In this document: positions 1 to 11,500 of the stretch, one piece after another | Layout: each line of letters opens with the position of its first letter | How positions within the stretch are numbered: the stretch's first letter is position 1 | DNA from: Aequorivita sp. | GTDB taxonomy: Bacteria > Bacteroidota > Bacteroidia > Flavobacteriales > Flavobacteriaceae | Reading direction: 5' to 3' | Assembly: GCA_024637015.1 (NCBI GenBank) | Contig: JAGXGE010000008.1 | Coordinates: forward strand, 1-64,000 | Length of the DNA stretch: 64,000 nucleotides | Made by a program: the position numbers and the translations under genes | The notes under the pieces: model-generated | Seen by the model: only the letters and a program-made list of their open reading frames with translations | The model's database searches: none | Told to the model about the DNA's origin: nothing

Positions 1-2
1 CT

Positions 3-1748
3 TTTACCCAACGTATTAAATTAACCGGCGACAAAGGCACCACCGTAAAAGGTGAAGTAGAATTTATGGTCTGTGATGACACACGCTGTCTGCCACCGAG
101 TTATATAGATCTGGTTTTTAAAATACCTGCCCCCGAAAAAAATACAGAAACAGCAGTAACCCCTGAAAAAACAGAAAATACGGAAACAACCGAAGCTGTT
201 CCTGAAAAAGCTGAAGATACTGTAAAAAATGAAGTTGTAAAAGACACCATTCAAGCTTCTTCAGAAAAAACACTTTCAGCTGTTGAACAAAACCAAAAAC
301 AAGATGAAAAAGGGCTTTGGACCATCTTTTTCTTTGCCTTTCTTTCAGGATTTGCGGCATTGCTTACGCCTTGCGTATTCCCAATGATACCTATGACCGT
401 AAGTTTTTTTACGAAGCAAAGTAAAACAAAAGCAAAGGGTATAAAAAATGCTATTATTTATGGTGTTTCAATAATTATTATTTATGTATTATTAGGTATT
501 CTAGTAAGTTTAATATTTGGACCCCAAGCACTAAATGCCCTATCAACCAATGTTTGGTTTAATCTTATCTTCTTTGTTTTGTTAATTGTATTTGCAGTTT
601 CCTTTTTAGGCGCTTTCGAAATTATGCTTCCTAATTCATGGGCAAACAAAGTGGACTCGCAAGCTGATAGAGGCGGTTTAATTGGCATCTTTTTTATGGC
701 TCTTGCTTTGGCTATTGTATCGTTTTCGTGCACTGGGCCTATTGTTGGAACTCTTTTGGTTCAAGCAGCTGCTGGTGGAAGTCAAGTAGGACCTATTGTT
801 GGAATGCTTGGATTTTCTTTAGCTATAGCTCTACCTTTCGCATTATTTGCAGCATTTCCAGGATGGATGAATTCGTTGCCAAAATCTGGTGGATGGTTAA
901 ATACCGTAAAAGTATTTTTAGGCTTTTTGGAACTCGCTCTAGCTTTCAAATTTTTGTCAAATGCCGACCTTGTACTGCAACTTCACTGGCTTGAAAGAGA
1001 GGTATTCCTCGCAATTTGGATTGCCATTTTTGGGGCTCTGGCGCTCTATCTCTTCGGAAAAATCAAGTTGCCACATGATTCGCCATTGACGCATATTTCG
1101 GTTGGCCGACTTAGCCTTGGGCTACTGGTATTAGCATTTACCGTTTATATGATTCCGGGACTGTGGGGTGCGCCCTTAAACCTAATTAGTGCTTTTCCGC
1201 CACCTTTAGATTACGCAGAATCACCTTATGGTGTTGGTAATTCCAAAGTTGGAGGAGGGATTGTTGCGAACGAAGACCAAGATTTACCCGAAGGTGCACA
1301 TCTATTGGCTCCTCATCAAATTTTAGCATTTAACGATTATGACAAGGGTCTTGCATATGCAAAAACAGTAGGTAAACCAGTAATGATTGATTTTACGGGT
1401 TGGGCCTGTGTTAATTGCCGAAAAATGGAGCAGAACGTTTGGGTAGATGATAAGGTATTGAATATGTTGAAAAACGAAGTAGTACTTATATCACTATATG
1501 TTGATGACAAACGTAAACTTGAAGATGATGAAATTGTTGAATCACTTTTAAAACCCGGTAAAAAACTTAAATATATCGGTCAAAAATGGAGCGAGTTACA
1601 AACCATCAAGTATAAAACCAATTCGCAACCCTTCTATGTTTTGATGGGCCACGATGAAGAAAACCTAATTGATCCAGTTGGTTACACACCAGATGTCGAG
1701 GAATATTATGCTTGGCTTCAAAAAGGAGTTGGCGCTTTCAAAAAATAA
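3..1748 (+). CDS. dsbD: DsbD-family thiol:disulfide interchange protein, 5' truncated by window edge
   Basis: The reading frame is open from base 3, so the true start lies upstream of the window. It begins inside the DsbD N-terminal domain, whose end is recognisable by the EFMVCDDTRCLPP motif. An E/K/T-rich linker (about bases 130-300) follows, then a CcdA-like membrane domain of roughly eight segments with its redox cysteines at 372-374 (TPCVFP) and 729-731 (SCTGP), and a C-terminal thioredoxin-like domain with a CVNC active site (1407-1418). Family knowledge: such proteins carry electrons from cytoplasmic thioredoxin to periplasmic disulfide or cytochrome c maturation partners. All redox motifs are intact. 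Confidence 0.9.
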   Translation, partial: FTQRIKLTGDKGTTVKGEVEFMVCDDTRCLPPSYIDLVFKIPAPEKNTETAVTPEKTENTETTEAVPEKAEDTVKNEVVKDTIQASSEKTLSAVEQNQKQDEKGLWTIFFFAFLSGFAALLTPCVFPMIPMTVSFFTKQSKTKAKGIKNAIIYGVSIIIIYVLLGILVSLIFGPQALNALSTNVWFNLIFFVLLIVFAVSFLGAFEIMLPNSWANKVDSQADRGGLIGIFFMALALAIVSFSCTGPIVGTLLVQAAAGGSQVGPIVGMLGFSLAIALPFALFAAFPGWMNSLPKSGGWLNTVKVFLGFLELALAFKFLSNADLVLQLHWLEREVFLAIWIAIFGALALYLFGKIKLPHDSPLTHISVGRLSLGLLVLAFTVYMIPGLWGAPLNLISAFPPPLDYAESPYGVGNSKVGGGIVANEDQDLPEGAHLLAPHQILAFNDYDKGLAYAKTVGKPVMIDFTGWACVNCRKMEQNVWVDDKVLNMLKNEVVLISLYVDDKRKLEDDEIVESLLKPGKKLKYIGQKWSELQTIKYKTNSQPFYVLMGHDEENLIDPVGYTPDVEEYYAWLQKGVGAFKK

Positions 1749-1812
1749 AGATATAAATTGCTTGCTTTGAGCGCTATTGATTAATTTTAGATAAATTTTA
1801 TAACATCAAACG

Positions 1813-3306
1813 ATGATTTCTTCGGAAGAAAAAGTAAAAACCACTGTTTTGGAAAAGTATTTCGAGCCTTTCCGAAATAATATTGTGGGAATAAACCAAG
1901 AATTTGATTCGCCCTTCGGAAGAAAAAAAATTATTTATACCGATTGGACGGCAAGTGGCCGCTTGTATGCTCCCATTGAAGAAAAAATGCTGAAGGATTT
2001 TGGGCCTTTTGTAGCGAACACCCACACCGAAACTTCCGTAACGGGAACTGCGATGACGAAGGCGTATCACGAAGCCCGAAAAATCATAAAAAAACATGTA
2101 AACGCCAACGACCACGACGTGCTGATTACCTGTGATAGTGGCATGACCGGTGCAATAAACAAGTTTCAGCGAATTTTGGGGTTGAAGATTCCTGAAAATA
2201 TAAAACCATACACTAATATTCCCGATGAAATTAGACCGGTGGTTTTTGTGACCCACATGGAACATCACAGCAACCAAACCTCGTGGTTGGAAACCATTGC
2301 AGAAGTTATTGTAGTTCCACCAAATGATGAAGTTTTGGTCTGCATGAAAACCTTTGCCGAAACAGTTAAAAAATACAAAGATCGACCTATAAAAATTGCG
2401 TCAGTTACAGGATGTTCAAACGTAACGGGAATTCAAACGCCCTATCACGAAATAGCTAAATTGATGCATCAAAACGGTGGCCTTTGCTTTGTGGATTTTG
2501 CTTGCTCGGCACCCTATATTTCAATAAACATGCACCCCGAAGACGAAGGTGCTCATTTGGACGCGATTTTCTTTTCACCCCATAAGTTTTTAGGTGGGCC
2601 GGGTTCTAGCGGTGTGCTTATTTTCAATAATAATCTATATAAAAATACCGTTCCTGACAATCCTGGAGGTGGTACTGTTTCCTGGACAAACCCATGGGGA
2701 AACCACAAATATATTGACGATATTGAAACAAGAGAAGACGGCGGAACGCCAGGTTTTCTGCAAACAATTCGAACTGCACTTTCCATTCGCCTAAAGGAAA
2801 AAATGGGGATTAAAAATATTTTGAAGCGTGAACACGAGCTGTTGGAGGTTGTTTTTGGAAAACTAAGTGACATTCCAAATCTTAAAATTTTAGCTCCAAA
2901 AATACAAGATAGATTAGCTGTAATCAGTTTTTATATTGACGATTTACATTTCAACCTGGGCGTGAAATTACTCAACGATCGTTTCGGAATCCAAACCAGA
3001 GGTGGATGTTCCTGCGCCGGAACCTACGGTCACTACTTGCTCCACGTAGATCGTGAAACTTCAAAACGCGTTACCTGTGAAATTGACCAAGGAGATCTTA
3101 CCCACAAACCAGGCTGGATCAGGATGTCCATCCATCCCACAACTACAAATGAAGAAATTGAATATGTATGCGATTCCATAAAGCAGCTGGCAGAAAATTT
3201 TTCAGAATGGAGCAAAGAATACAAATACAATTCCCAAAGCAATGAATTTTTTCATATAAACGAAATCACAGATAATAGAATAAAGGATTGGTTCACATTT
3301 CAATAA
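1813..3306 (+). CDS. Class V aminotransferase-fold PLP enzyme (cysteine desulfurase-like)
   Basis: This 497-residue cytoplasmic protein has the fold-type I class V aminotransferase pattern. The PLP lysine is K258 in FFSPHKFLGG, the cofactor-binding DFACSAPY lies just before it, and a RGGCSCAG loop with Cys399 and Cys401 occupies the place of the cysteine-desulfurase loop. At nearly 500 residues it is longer than IscS or SufS (about 400), with extra sequence at both ends. It starts at ATG 1813, 64 bases after dsbD, with no Fe-S assembly genes beside it. Its substrate cannot be told from sequence; desulfurase or other lyase/transaminase activity is possible. Confidence 0.8.
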   Translation: MISSEEKVKTTVLEKYFEPFRNNIVGINQEFDSPFGRKKIIYTDWTASGRLYAPIEEKMLKDFGPFVANTHTETSVTGTAMTKAYHEARKIIKKHVNANDHDVLITCDSGMTGAINKFQRILGLKIPENIKPYTNIPDEIRPVVFVTHMEHHSNQTSWLETIAEVIVVPPNDEVLVCMKTFAETVKKYKDRPIKIASVTGCSNVTGIQTPYHEIAKLMHQNGGLCFVDFACSAPYISINMHPEDEGAHLDAIFFSPHKFLGGPGSSGVLIFNNNLYKNTVPDNPGGGTVSWTNPWGNHKYIDDIETREDGGTPGFLQTIRTALSIRLKEKMGIKNILKREHELLEVVFGKLSDIPNLKILAPKIQDRLAVISFYIDDLHFNLGVKLLNDRFGIQTRGGCSCAGTYGHYLLHVDRETSKRVTCEIDQGDLTHKPGWIRMSIHPTTTNEEIEYVCDSIKQLAENFSEWSKEYKYNSQSNEFFHINEITDNRIKDWFTFQ

Positions 3307-3335
3307 TAAATCCTAACTAATTACTAGTAAACAAT

Positions 3336-4247
3336 TTGAAAAAACTTCTACTTCTATTTTTACTATTCCCATTTTTCATTTCTGCACAGGAATATGTAGA
3401 TATTTTTCGAATTGGCTTCGGACAAACATTCAACAATAATTTTGAGGACGTTGATAGCAGTACCAATGTAAAATCTTTTGAAGTGGGGTTTACATTTCCG
3501 GTGGTTCTTAATCAGAATCACGCATTGATAACAGGTGGAGATTTCAGCAGAAATAACCTGCAACTTTTTCCCGAAGCTGAATATACCAGTCTTTATAGCA
3601 CCAATATTAAACTGGGCTTGGCCTCAAACTGGTCTGAAAAATGGAGCACAACTATTGTTTTATTGCCTAAAATAGCTTCAGATTATAAAAATATTTCGGT
3701 TAGTGATTTTTACTTTGGCGGTTTCGCACTTTTGAAATTGAAAAAGAACGAAAATCTTAAATACCGTTTTGGTATTTACGCATCCCAAGAAGCTTTTGGT
3801 CTTTTTACAACTCCCATTTTAGGTTGGTACTACTTAAGCCCAAACAAGCGGTTTGAAATGGATATGAGTTTGCCAATTTCAGCAGACGTGAGCTATAAAT
3901 TAGGAGTCACTACTGTTGGTGTTGATTATTTTGGCATTGGCCGTAGTTTTAATGTCCATTATGAAAATAGTCCAACACTTTATGCAGACCTTAGCTCTTT
4001 GGAATTTGCAGGCTATTTACAATTAAATGCTTTAGAAGAAAGTGTTTTGTTACGAGCAAAATTAGGCTATTCCAGTAATAACTATGAAATGTATGCCGAA
4101 GGCGATAAGCTCGATCTAGGCGTTTCAGCCTTTAGTTTTGGTGATGACCGTACACAATTGAATCCATCGTTAAACGGCGGAGTTTTTCTAAAATTTGAAG
4201 CTATCTATAGATTTCATATAAAGAAAAAAAATACTTCAGAAAACTAA
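3336..4247 (+). CDS. Putative outer-membrane beta-barrel protein, DUF6268-like
   Basis: This 303-residue protein starts with TTG; no ATG fits the signal peptide (MKKLLLLFLLFPFFISAQ, cut after SAQ). The mature part is built of alternating hydrophobic/polar stretches rich in Tyr, Phe and Gly, as in an outer-membrane barrel. It ends in alternating aromatic residues (FLKFEAIYRFHIKKK). It lies 29 bases downstream of the aminotransferase and may be cotranscribed. I think it belongs to the DUF6268 group of Bacteroidetes barrels but could not check. Function unknown. Confidence 0.7.
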   Translation: MKKLLLLFLLFPFFISAQEYVDIFRIGFGQTFNNNFEDVDSSTNVKSFEVGFTFPVVLNQNHALITGGDFSRNNLQLFPEAEYTSLYSTNIKLGLASNWSEKWSTTIVLLPKIASDYKNISVSDFYFGGFALLKLKKNENLKYRFGIYASQEAFGLFTTPILGWYYLSPNKRFEMDMSLPISADVSYKLGVTTVGVDYFGIGRSFNVHYENSPTLYADLSSLEFAGYLQLNALEESVLLRAKLGYSSNNYEMYAEGDKLDLGVSAFSFGDDRTQLNPSLNGGVFLKFEAIYRFHIKKKNTSEN

Positions 4248-4323
4248 TATTAAACTATTTTTTAAGCTTCCAAAACATCTTTTCACAGTTTATCTTTTCG
4301 GAAAAAAATTCTATCTTTAAAAG

Positions 4324-4677
4324 ATGGAAAGAACCTGTCCGGAATGTGGTGATAGAATAATAGGCCGTGCTGACAAAAAATTCTGCAGCGATGCATGCCG
4401 GAATGCTCATAACAATTCACTCAATAAGGACAATAAAAATCTGGTTCGAAACATAAATAATCGGCTTCGGAAAAACTACCGTATCCTTGAAACTTTAAAT
4501 TCTGAAGACAAAACAAAAACCACAAAAGACAGGTTGCTACGAATGGGTTTCAGTTTTGATTATTTCACCGGAATTTATACCACAAAATCCGGTTCCACTT
4601 ATTACTACTTGTATGATCAAGGCTACCTTCCTTTGGATAATGATTTTTATCTTTTGGTAAAAAAAGACCTTAAGTAA
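4324..4677 (+). CDS. Small zinc-ribbon protein
   Basis: A 117-residue cytoplasmic protein begins with a treble-clef/zinc-ribbon motif: CPECGD, then FCSDACRNAH, giving a C-x2-C...C-x3-C set within the first 27 residues. A basic Asn/Lys-rich helix follows (about residues 30-65), then a Tyr-rich C-terminal half. Similar short DUF2116-type zinc proteins are common in Flavobacteria with no known function. The basic helix would allow nucleic acid binding, but that is inference. It is a single gene with 76 bases upstream and 143 bases downstream free of genes. Confidence 0.75.
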   Translation: MERTCPECGDRIIGRADKKFCSDACRNAHNNSLNKDNKNLVRNINNRLRKNYRILETLNSEDKTKTTKDRLLRMGFSFDYFTGIYTTKSGSTYYYLYDQGYLPLDNDFYLLVKKDLK

Positions 4678-4820
4678 TTTTTTTAATCATATCTATAAAT
4701 CCTTTTCGAAAAAAACTTCTTTTCGAAATTTGGCAAATTCTTATAAATTATCTAACAGTCTTTTAACCCGCGTCACTTCATATATAGGGTACCTTTATAT
4801 TCTAACAAAAAACACAAGCT

Positions 4821-5354
4821 ATGAAAACAAAAAAACTTTTAATGATGGCGATGCTTTTTTTCAGTATTTCGCTTTTTGCACAGAATACAGATGATAAAAA
4901 AGTAATTAAAGACGCTGAACAAGCGAAAGCTGCTTTTATTGATGCCAATCCAAAAATTCAGGCCTATTTTGATGATGCAAAGGCATATGTCATTTTTCCA
5001 AACGTTGGTAAGGGTGCTCTAATTGTGGGTGCTGCATCTGGTAATGGAGCTGTTTATGAACGGGGTGTGCTTGTGGGCATGGCAAACTTGAAACAAGTAG
5101 ATATTGGAGCCCAAATAGGCGGAAAATCTTACAGTGAAATAGTTTTTCTTAAAACCGACACAGCAGTTCAGCAATTCATGGATGATGATTTTAGCTTCGG
5201 ATCTAACGTTTCGGCTATTGCTGTAAATCAAGCCCCTCCTTCTTTAAATCTTACTTATACAGATGGAGTAGCCGTATTTACTTTGCCAAAAGAAGGACTA
5301 ATGGCAGAAGTATCAGTAGGTGGACAGAAATTTGAATTTGAAGATTTTGATTAA
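4821..5354 (+). CDS. SYLF/YSC84 domain lipid-binding protein, exported
   Basis: This 177-residue protein has a clear signal peptide ending SLFAQ. The rest matches the SYLF (YSC84) domain: YVIFPNVGKGALIVGAASG, ERGVLVG, then DIGAQIGGKSYSEIVFL. In other organisms SYLF domains bind phosphoinositides or membranes; the bacterial role is unknown. The position suggests a periplasmic, probably stress-related protein. A TACCTTTA sequence (4789-4796), one mismatch from the Bacteroidetes -7 box, lies 25 bases upstream of the start. A hairpin terminator follows at 5392-5428. Confidence 0.85.
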   Translation: MKTKKLLMMAMLFFSISLFAQNTDDKKVIKDAEQAKAAFIDANPKIQAYFDDAKAYVIFPNVGKGALIVGAASGNGAVYERGVLVGMANLKQVDIGAQIGGKSYSEIVFLKTDTAVQQFMDDDFSFGSNVSAIAVNQAPPSLNLTYTDGVAVFTLPKEGLMAEVSVGGQKFEFEDFD

Positions 5355-5391
5355 TTTGAGTTTTCAATAATCTATAATATTAAATTTTATT

Positions 5392-5428
5392 AAACCGTTT
5401 AACCATTTCGATGTTTAAGCGGTTTTTT
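5392..5428 (+). terminator. Rho-independent terminator after the SYLF gene
   Basis: Arms AAACCGTTTAAC (5392-5403) and GTTTAAGCGGTTT (5413-5425) pair with one bulge and are followed by a T run. The hairpin lies 38 bases after the SYLF stop. Confidence 0.75.
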
Positions 5429-5467
5429 ATATTAATACTAAACCTAAAGATTCTCTTCATCAAACAT

Positions 5468-5497
5468 AAAAAAAATCGCCCGGATATTCCGGGCGAT
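5468..5497 (-). terminator. Terminator of the giant HYR gene
   Basis: A perfect 10-bp stem (ATCGCCCGGA, 5475-5484, with TCCGGGCGAT, 5488-5497; loop TAT) is followed on the minus strand by eight U residues. It lies 31 bases past the stop of the gene at 5529. Confidence 0.92.
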
Positions 5498-5528
5498 CCC
5501 ATTTTAACAATCAACAATTTATGAAAAA

Positions 5529-8500
5529 CTATTCTTTTAATAGACGTTTGGTTATCTGCCCATACTTGCCAATAAACTTAACATAATAAGAAGAAGCGGC
5601 AAGTTGGTTAACATCTATAGATTTTACAGTGCCCATACCACGAAGGTCGGCGGTCTGAACCAACCTGCCTCTTAGGTCATAGATTTCAAGTGTTTCCAAT
5701 TCGATACTCTGAGGGTTTCCAATGTTTAGAATATCCTTGGTGGGAACAGGGTACATAGTTATGGTTCCTAGGCTCTGGTTGTTGTCTCCCGTGCCAAGTA
5801 TACTCTCTACGATAAGCTCAAACTCGCAAGTGCTGGTATTGCCATACTCATCCGTTGCCGTTAACGTGATGGTATAAGTGCCATCAGACAATGAAGTCCC
5901 TGGTGCTGGATCCTGTGTGGTAACAGTCACCGGGTCTGTACAGTTGTCTATTGCAGAGGCTTCGCCTGTTGCAAAGTAATCTGGCACGATATAGAACAAG
6001 TTACCCGCTCCAGGATCAACCGTTTGGTCCGCTGGACAAGTAATCTCTGGTGCAAGAAGGTCTACTGCAGTTACGATTGCCGTACAAGTGGCAAGGTTGC
6101 CGTTGTTGTCCTGACTGAACACTTGCACTGTTACCGGGGTTCCGATATCAGCACAGCTGAACTGGGTAATGTCAACAGCTACCGTAAGGATGCCACAGGC
6201 ATCATCGTTGGATGCTATCACATCACTTGGGTCAAGGGTGGCAGTTCCATCTGCTCCAATCTCAATAGTGAAGTCCTGGCATACAAGCACTGGACTTGTA
6301 TTGTCCTCCACCGTTACGATGGCAGTACAAGTTTCAGAGTTTCCGTTTACATCGGTTACGGTCAATACAACAGTGTTGTCTCCTATGTTCGAGCAATCAA
6401 AGGTATCGATGTCAAGATCATAGCTGGCGATACCACAGGCATCTGTTGAACCATTGTCTATATCTGTTCCAGCGATGGTCACCGTTCCCGTTACGGGATC
6501 AAGTTCCACGGTAATGTTCTGGCAGGCAACCACAGGTGCGGTCACATCTTCTACCGTTACAATCGCTGTACAGGTGCTTGTGTTTCCGTTTACATCTGTC
6601 ACGGTCAATATCACGTTGTTGTCGCCAACATTGCTACAATCAAAAGTGTCGATGTCTATTGTAGTCGAGGCCACACCACATTGGTCTGTGCTTCCTCCGT
6701 CAACATCCGCTGCAACAATACTTGCGTTTCCATTGGCATCCAACTGGATGGTAATGTTCTGGCATACGGCCACTGGGGCCTCGTTGTCTGTCACCGTAAT
6801 GGTGAAGCTGCACGTGCTAACGTTTCCGTTCACATCGGTTGCGGTAAACTCAATGGTAGTTGTTCCCACTGGGAACTGGCTGCCGCTTGGGTCGCCCATA
6901 GTCTGCACTACAGTGTCCACACCGCAGTTATCCAATGCGATGGGCATGGAGAAACTTACCGTGGCAAAACAGTCGCCAGCATCCGTATTGGCGCTGATGT
7001 CCGCTGGACAGATAATTGTCGGTGGTATGCTGTCCGCTACCGTTACGATCGTGGTACAGGTACTTGTGTTCCCGTTTACATCGGTTACCGTTAGTGTTAC
7101 CGTGTTAGGACCTACATCCGCACAGGTGAAGTCGGTTATGTCTATGCTCGTGCTCGCAATACCACAGGCATCCGTGCTTCCATTGTCAATATCGGCTACC
7201 GTAATGCTGGCCTCGCCGTTGGCATCCAGTTGGATGGTGAACGGTGCAGCGCAATTGGCCACTGGAGCAACGTTGTCCTCAACAGTTACTATAGTAGTAC
7301 AGGTTGAAGTGTTACCGTTTACATCGGTTACCGTTAATGTTACCGTGTTCGGACCTACGTCCGCACAAGTGAAATCTGTTATGTCTATGCTCGTGCTTGC
7401 AATTCCACAGGCATCCGTGCTTCCGTTTTCAATATCCGCTACCGTAATGCTCACAGCTCCGTTGGCATCAAGTTGAATTGTGAACGGTGCGGCGCAATTG
7501 GCAACTGGAGCAACGTTGTCCTCAACCGTTACTATAGTAGTACAGGTTGAAGTGTTACCGTTTACATCGGTTACCGTTAATGTTACCGTGTTTGGACCTA
7601 CATCCGCACAGGTAAAGTCTGTTTTGTCTATGCTCGTGCTTGCCACACCACAATTATCGGTGCTTCCGTTTTCAATGTTTGCAACCGTAATGCTTGCATC
7701 TCCGTTGACATCCAGTTGGATGGTGAACGGTGCAGCGCAGTTAGCTACTGGAGGTTCGGTATCGTTAACAGTAACATTAAAAGTACATGTTGCTGTATTT
7801 CCGCTACCTACTGCTTCGTCGAATTTGAACAAGGTTTCAGATGGCGCAGCACCGTCACCGGATACTCCATATAAATTACCTGAAGCATCGAAGGATATGC
7901 CTGAAAAATTAACTCCGATAACTCCAATACCAGTTCCAGCTCCAGTGGTTACATCAATGATTCCCAGACTTCTATTTCCACCACCCGATTTATAAACTAT
8001 ATAAACATCACCTGAAGCAGGTTCGGTTGTTAAACCCAAAGATCCTGCTGATATAGTTGTTCCATCCATAACAACGGGAACTCTAGATAAAACGGCTCCT
8101 GTATTAGGGTTGAACTCAACCAAGTCGGAACTAAAAGGGTCAACACCATATATACTAGTACCCACTAAAGCAAAGCCCCGAAGAAATGCAGGAGGTCCAG
8201 CAAGGGTAGAAAGCAACGTGAAACTAGGAGTAACAGGATCCACAAGGACAATTTTACCCGACAAATCCATACCCACAAAACCATTAAGAGGAGGATAATA
8301 AACCCCACCGCTTATTTCAATTACTCCTCCTGGATATGTATTTCCAGGTGCCAAGTTTGGACCTAAAGTTAATGTTCCTAAATCGATAGCTTCGAAGTAT
8401 TGGTTACCTGATGAAATTCCAGAGGCATGATACATAAGACCATCCACAGGGTTGTACGCAATAGCTTCTCCGTCATTTCCATTACCAAGGGTTAATATTG

Positions 8501-11500
8501 CTGTGTTCGCCGCGGAGGTTATTGGTCCGCTGGAACCAGCAGCATCCGTTGCCGTAACTGTTACGGTTGTAGTCCCAACAGGGAATACACTCCCTGAAGG
8601 TGGTGAACTGGCTATAGCCACTCCGTTGCAATTATCGGTCGCGGTTGGTGTAAATGTAACCACAGCACCACATTGGCCGGGATCGTTATTAACCGTGATG
8701 TTTCCCGGACAAGTAATTACAGGAGGAGTATTATCTACAACTGTAATGGTTGTATTACAAGTATCAGTAAGTAATCCGTCGCTTACAGTTAGGGTAACAT
8801 TGGTAACCCCAACAGCATAAGGACCAACTGGACTCACCGTAAAAGTAATTGGATCGCCATCTGGATCAAAGGAACCTCCGTCAAAATCAGAAGCCACAGC
8901 ATTGCCTTGACAGCTTCCATCCGCATTTACTGTTACAGGTTGGCATACCGCAACAGGAGGTTGGTTACAAGCACTTAAAGGGTCCGTAATAGTAACTATT
9001 GAAGTACAAGTTGAACTGTTTCCATTCACATCGGTTACTGTAAGTATGACTGTATTTGGTCCAATATCTGAACAGGTAAATATTGCAGGCGAAACACTTA
9101 AGGAAGCAATTCCGCAGGTATCACTAGAACCATTATTTATATCAGCTGTTGTGATACTTGCGTTACCAGCAGCATCTAATGCTATAGTCGTATTTTGACA
9201 TATCGCTGTAGGAGGAGTATTATCTGTAACGGTAACCGTAGCAGTACAGGTAGAAGAATTTCCAGTAGCATCTGTCACTGTAAGTGTAACTGTATTTGGC
9301 CCAACATCTGCACAGGTAAAACTGCTTGGTGAAACCGAAAGTGACGCAATTCCACAATTATCTGAAGAACCATTATCTACATCTATAGCTGTAATACTTG
9401 CATTACCGGCACCATCCAAAATTACCGAAGTATCTTGACAACTTGCAACAGGGGGTATATTATCTACAACAGTTACTATTGATGTACAGGTGGATGAGTT
9501 TCCACTAGCATCTGTAACTGTAAGAGTAACCGTATTTGGACCTAAATCTGCACAGGTAAAACTGTTTGGCAAAACCGAAAGTGTTGGTGGAGTACCGCAG
9601 TTGTCGGTAGAGCCTCCATCAACATCTGACCCGATAATAGTTGCGTTACCAGCACCATCCAAAAAGACTGTAATATTTTGACATACAGCTGTAGGTGGAA
9701 TATTATCTTCAACAGTTACTGTTGCTGTACACGTACTGCTATTACCTGAGGGATCTGTTACTGTAAGGGTTACTGTATTAGCACCCACATTTGCGCATGT
9801 AAACGTATTAGGAGAAACACTTAAGGTAAACGATCCTGAATCATCACTTGAACCACCATCTACATCGGCAGCCGCAAGCGTTGCATTTCCTGCTCCATCC
9901 AATTGAATTGTAGCATCCATACATACTGCTACAGGCGGGGTTAAATCAGGAGGCAATACATCATAACTACAGCCAGATTTTGCAGTAGGTACAAATTCAT
10001 TGGCATCATTATTTATCCAATATTGAATATCATTAATAATTGCAGACAATTCAATGGCAGTTCCAGTAATTGGAAATCCACCAGGAACCGCACTACAATC
10101 AAACTGCCAGTTGTCAACCTCTGTTTCAGGAGCTCCTGCAACATAAAGCCTAATAGCGTTTACCCCATTGGTCAATTGATCTGGTAATGCCGTTGTTGTG
10201 TTTGAAGTATTTGCTCCGTCCCAATCGGCATCGTTTGTAACGCCTGGGTCTACATTACTGTGAACTCCAGTAATAAAATTAGGGGAAGCCGCTGTGCCTT
10301 GATAAGCAAATAGTTGATCTCCAATGGAGGACAAAACACTCCCAGACATAAAACTTCCCGGCAGGGTAACAATATCTCCTGCACTCATTGCAGAGGAAGC
10401 GTACCAAGTTGCACTAGCATCACCACCTCCAGAACCTGCACAAGTAATTGTATTTGGGTTTGAAACTCCGCAATCGGTGAATTTTATATTTGTTCCTGCA
10501 ATTATATCTTTCAAAATTATAAAGGCAAAAGAATCAGTATCATCTAAATTAAAGCCCACAAAGGCAATGTCGCCCGGCGCTAATGTTGTGGAAGGTGGTT
10601 CGTTGATTGTTACATTTATGGTGCACGTTGCGGTATTTCCAGCTTCATCAGTAGCGGTTAAAATAACCGCATAAATACCAACACCAACCATTGTCCCTGC
10701 TGTCGGAGATTGTGTTATTACTATATTAGCTTGTGAAGAAATATCATCAGTAGCTGTTGTGCCAGTTACTAAATCTGGTATCGCAGCCATTCCGTTAGTA
10801 CCTGCTGTGATAGGCGCAGGAGTAGGTGCGCACGAAATTACAGGTGGAGTGGTATCTCCCCCAGTATTAATTGTAAATGTACATCCTGATTCCACTGCCG
10901 GATCATAAACTGTAGAATCGTTACCTACCCAGTTTGCTCTATTATTTACAATTGCCCTAATTTCAGCTGCTGTTCCAGATACTGGACCTCCAGCAATCAT
11001 ACAGCTAAACTGCCAGTTATCTGCCTCAGGGACTAACCTTACTGCGGTAGTACCAGTAACCAAAGCATTTGGTAGTGCCGAAGTAGAATTGCTATTTGCA
11101 ACACCGTCCCAGTTTGCATCATCACCTCCACCAGTTATATCGTTGGACTGCATACCAGCAATAAATATTGGAGCAGCTGTGGAGCCTTGTATAGCAAAAA
11201 TTTGATCCCCAATGGAGCTGTAGGATGCCGTTCCCGGCATGGCGCTCATATCTATTGTTACAACATCACCAGCGTTTCTAGCTGAACCAGAAGTCCAAGT
11301 AAACTCGCCATCACCATTGGTAGCAAAAAAACCAGTACCATCATTCCAACCCATATCGGTAAAAATAATGGTAGTGGCGGCGTCAATATCCTTGAGAAGA
11401 ACAAAAGTCACATTGTCATCGGCACTTAATGTATAATCTGTATTACTGCCTATAAACGCAATATCTCCCGCGGTTAAAGTTGTTTGGCTATTACCTATGA

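Noticed and set aside
118-360. Antisense frame opposite the dsbD linker
   Set aside because: It arises from an E/K-rich coding linker read backwards and gives a Phe/Leu-rich artefact.
6454-7995. Long open frames on the plus strand opposite the HYR repeats (340 and 171 codons)
   Set aside because: They are a by-product of the repeated, stop-poor antisense of a repetitive gene. The peptides are low-complexity Val/Thr/Ser repeats with no domain.
7031-9900. Regularly spaced repeats as a possible CRISPR array
   Set aside because: The period is 243 bp and every unit lies in frame within one protein. The repeats are protein domains.
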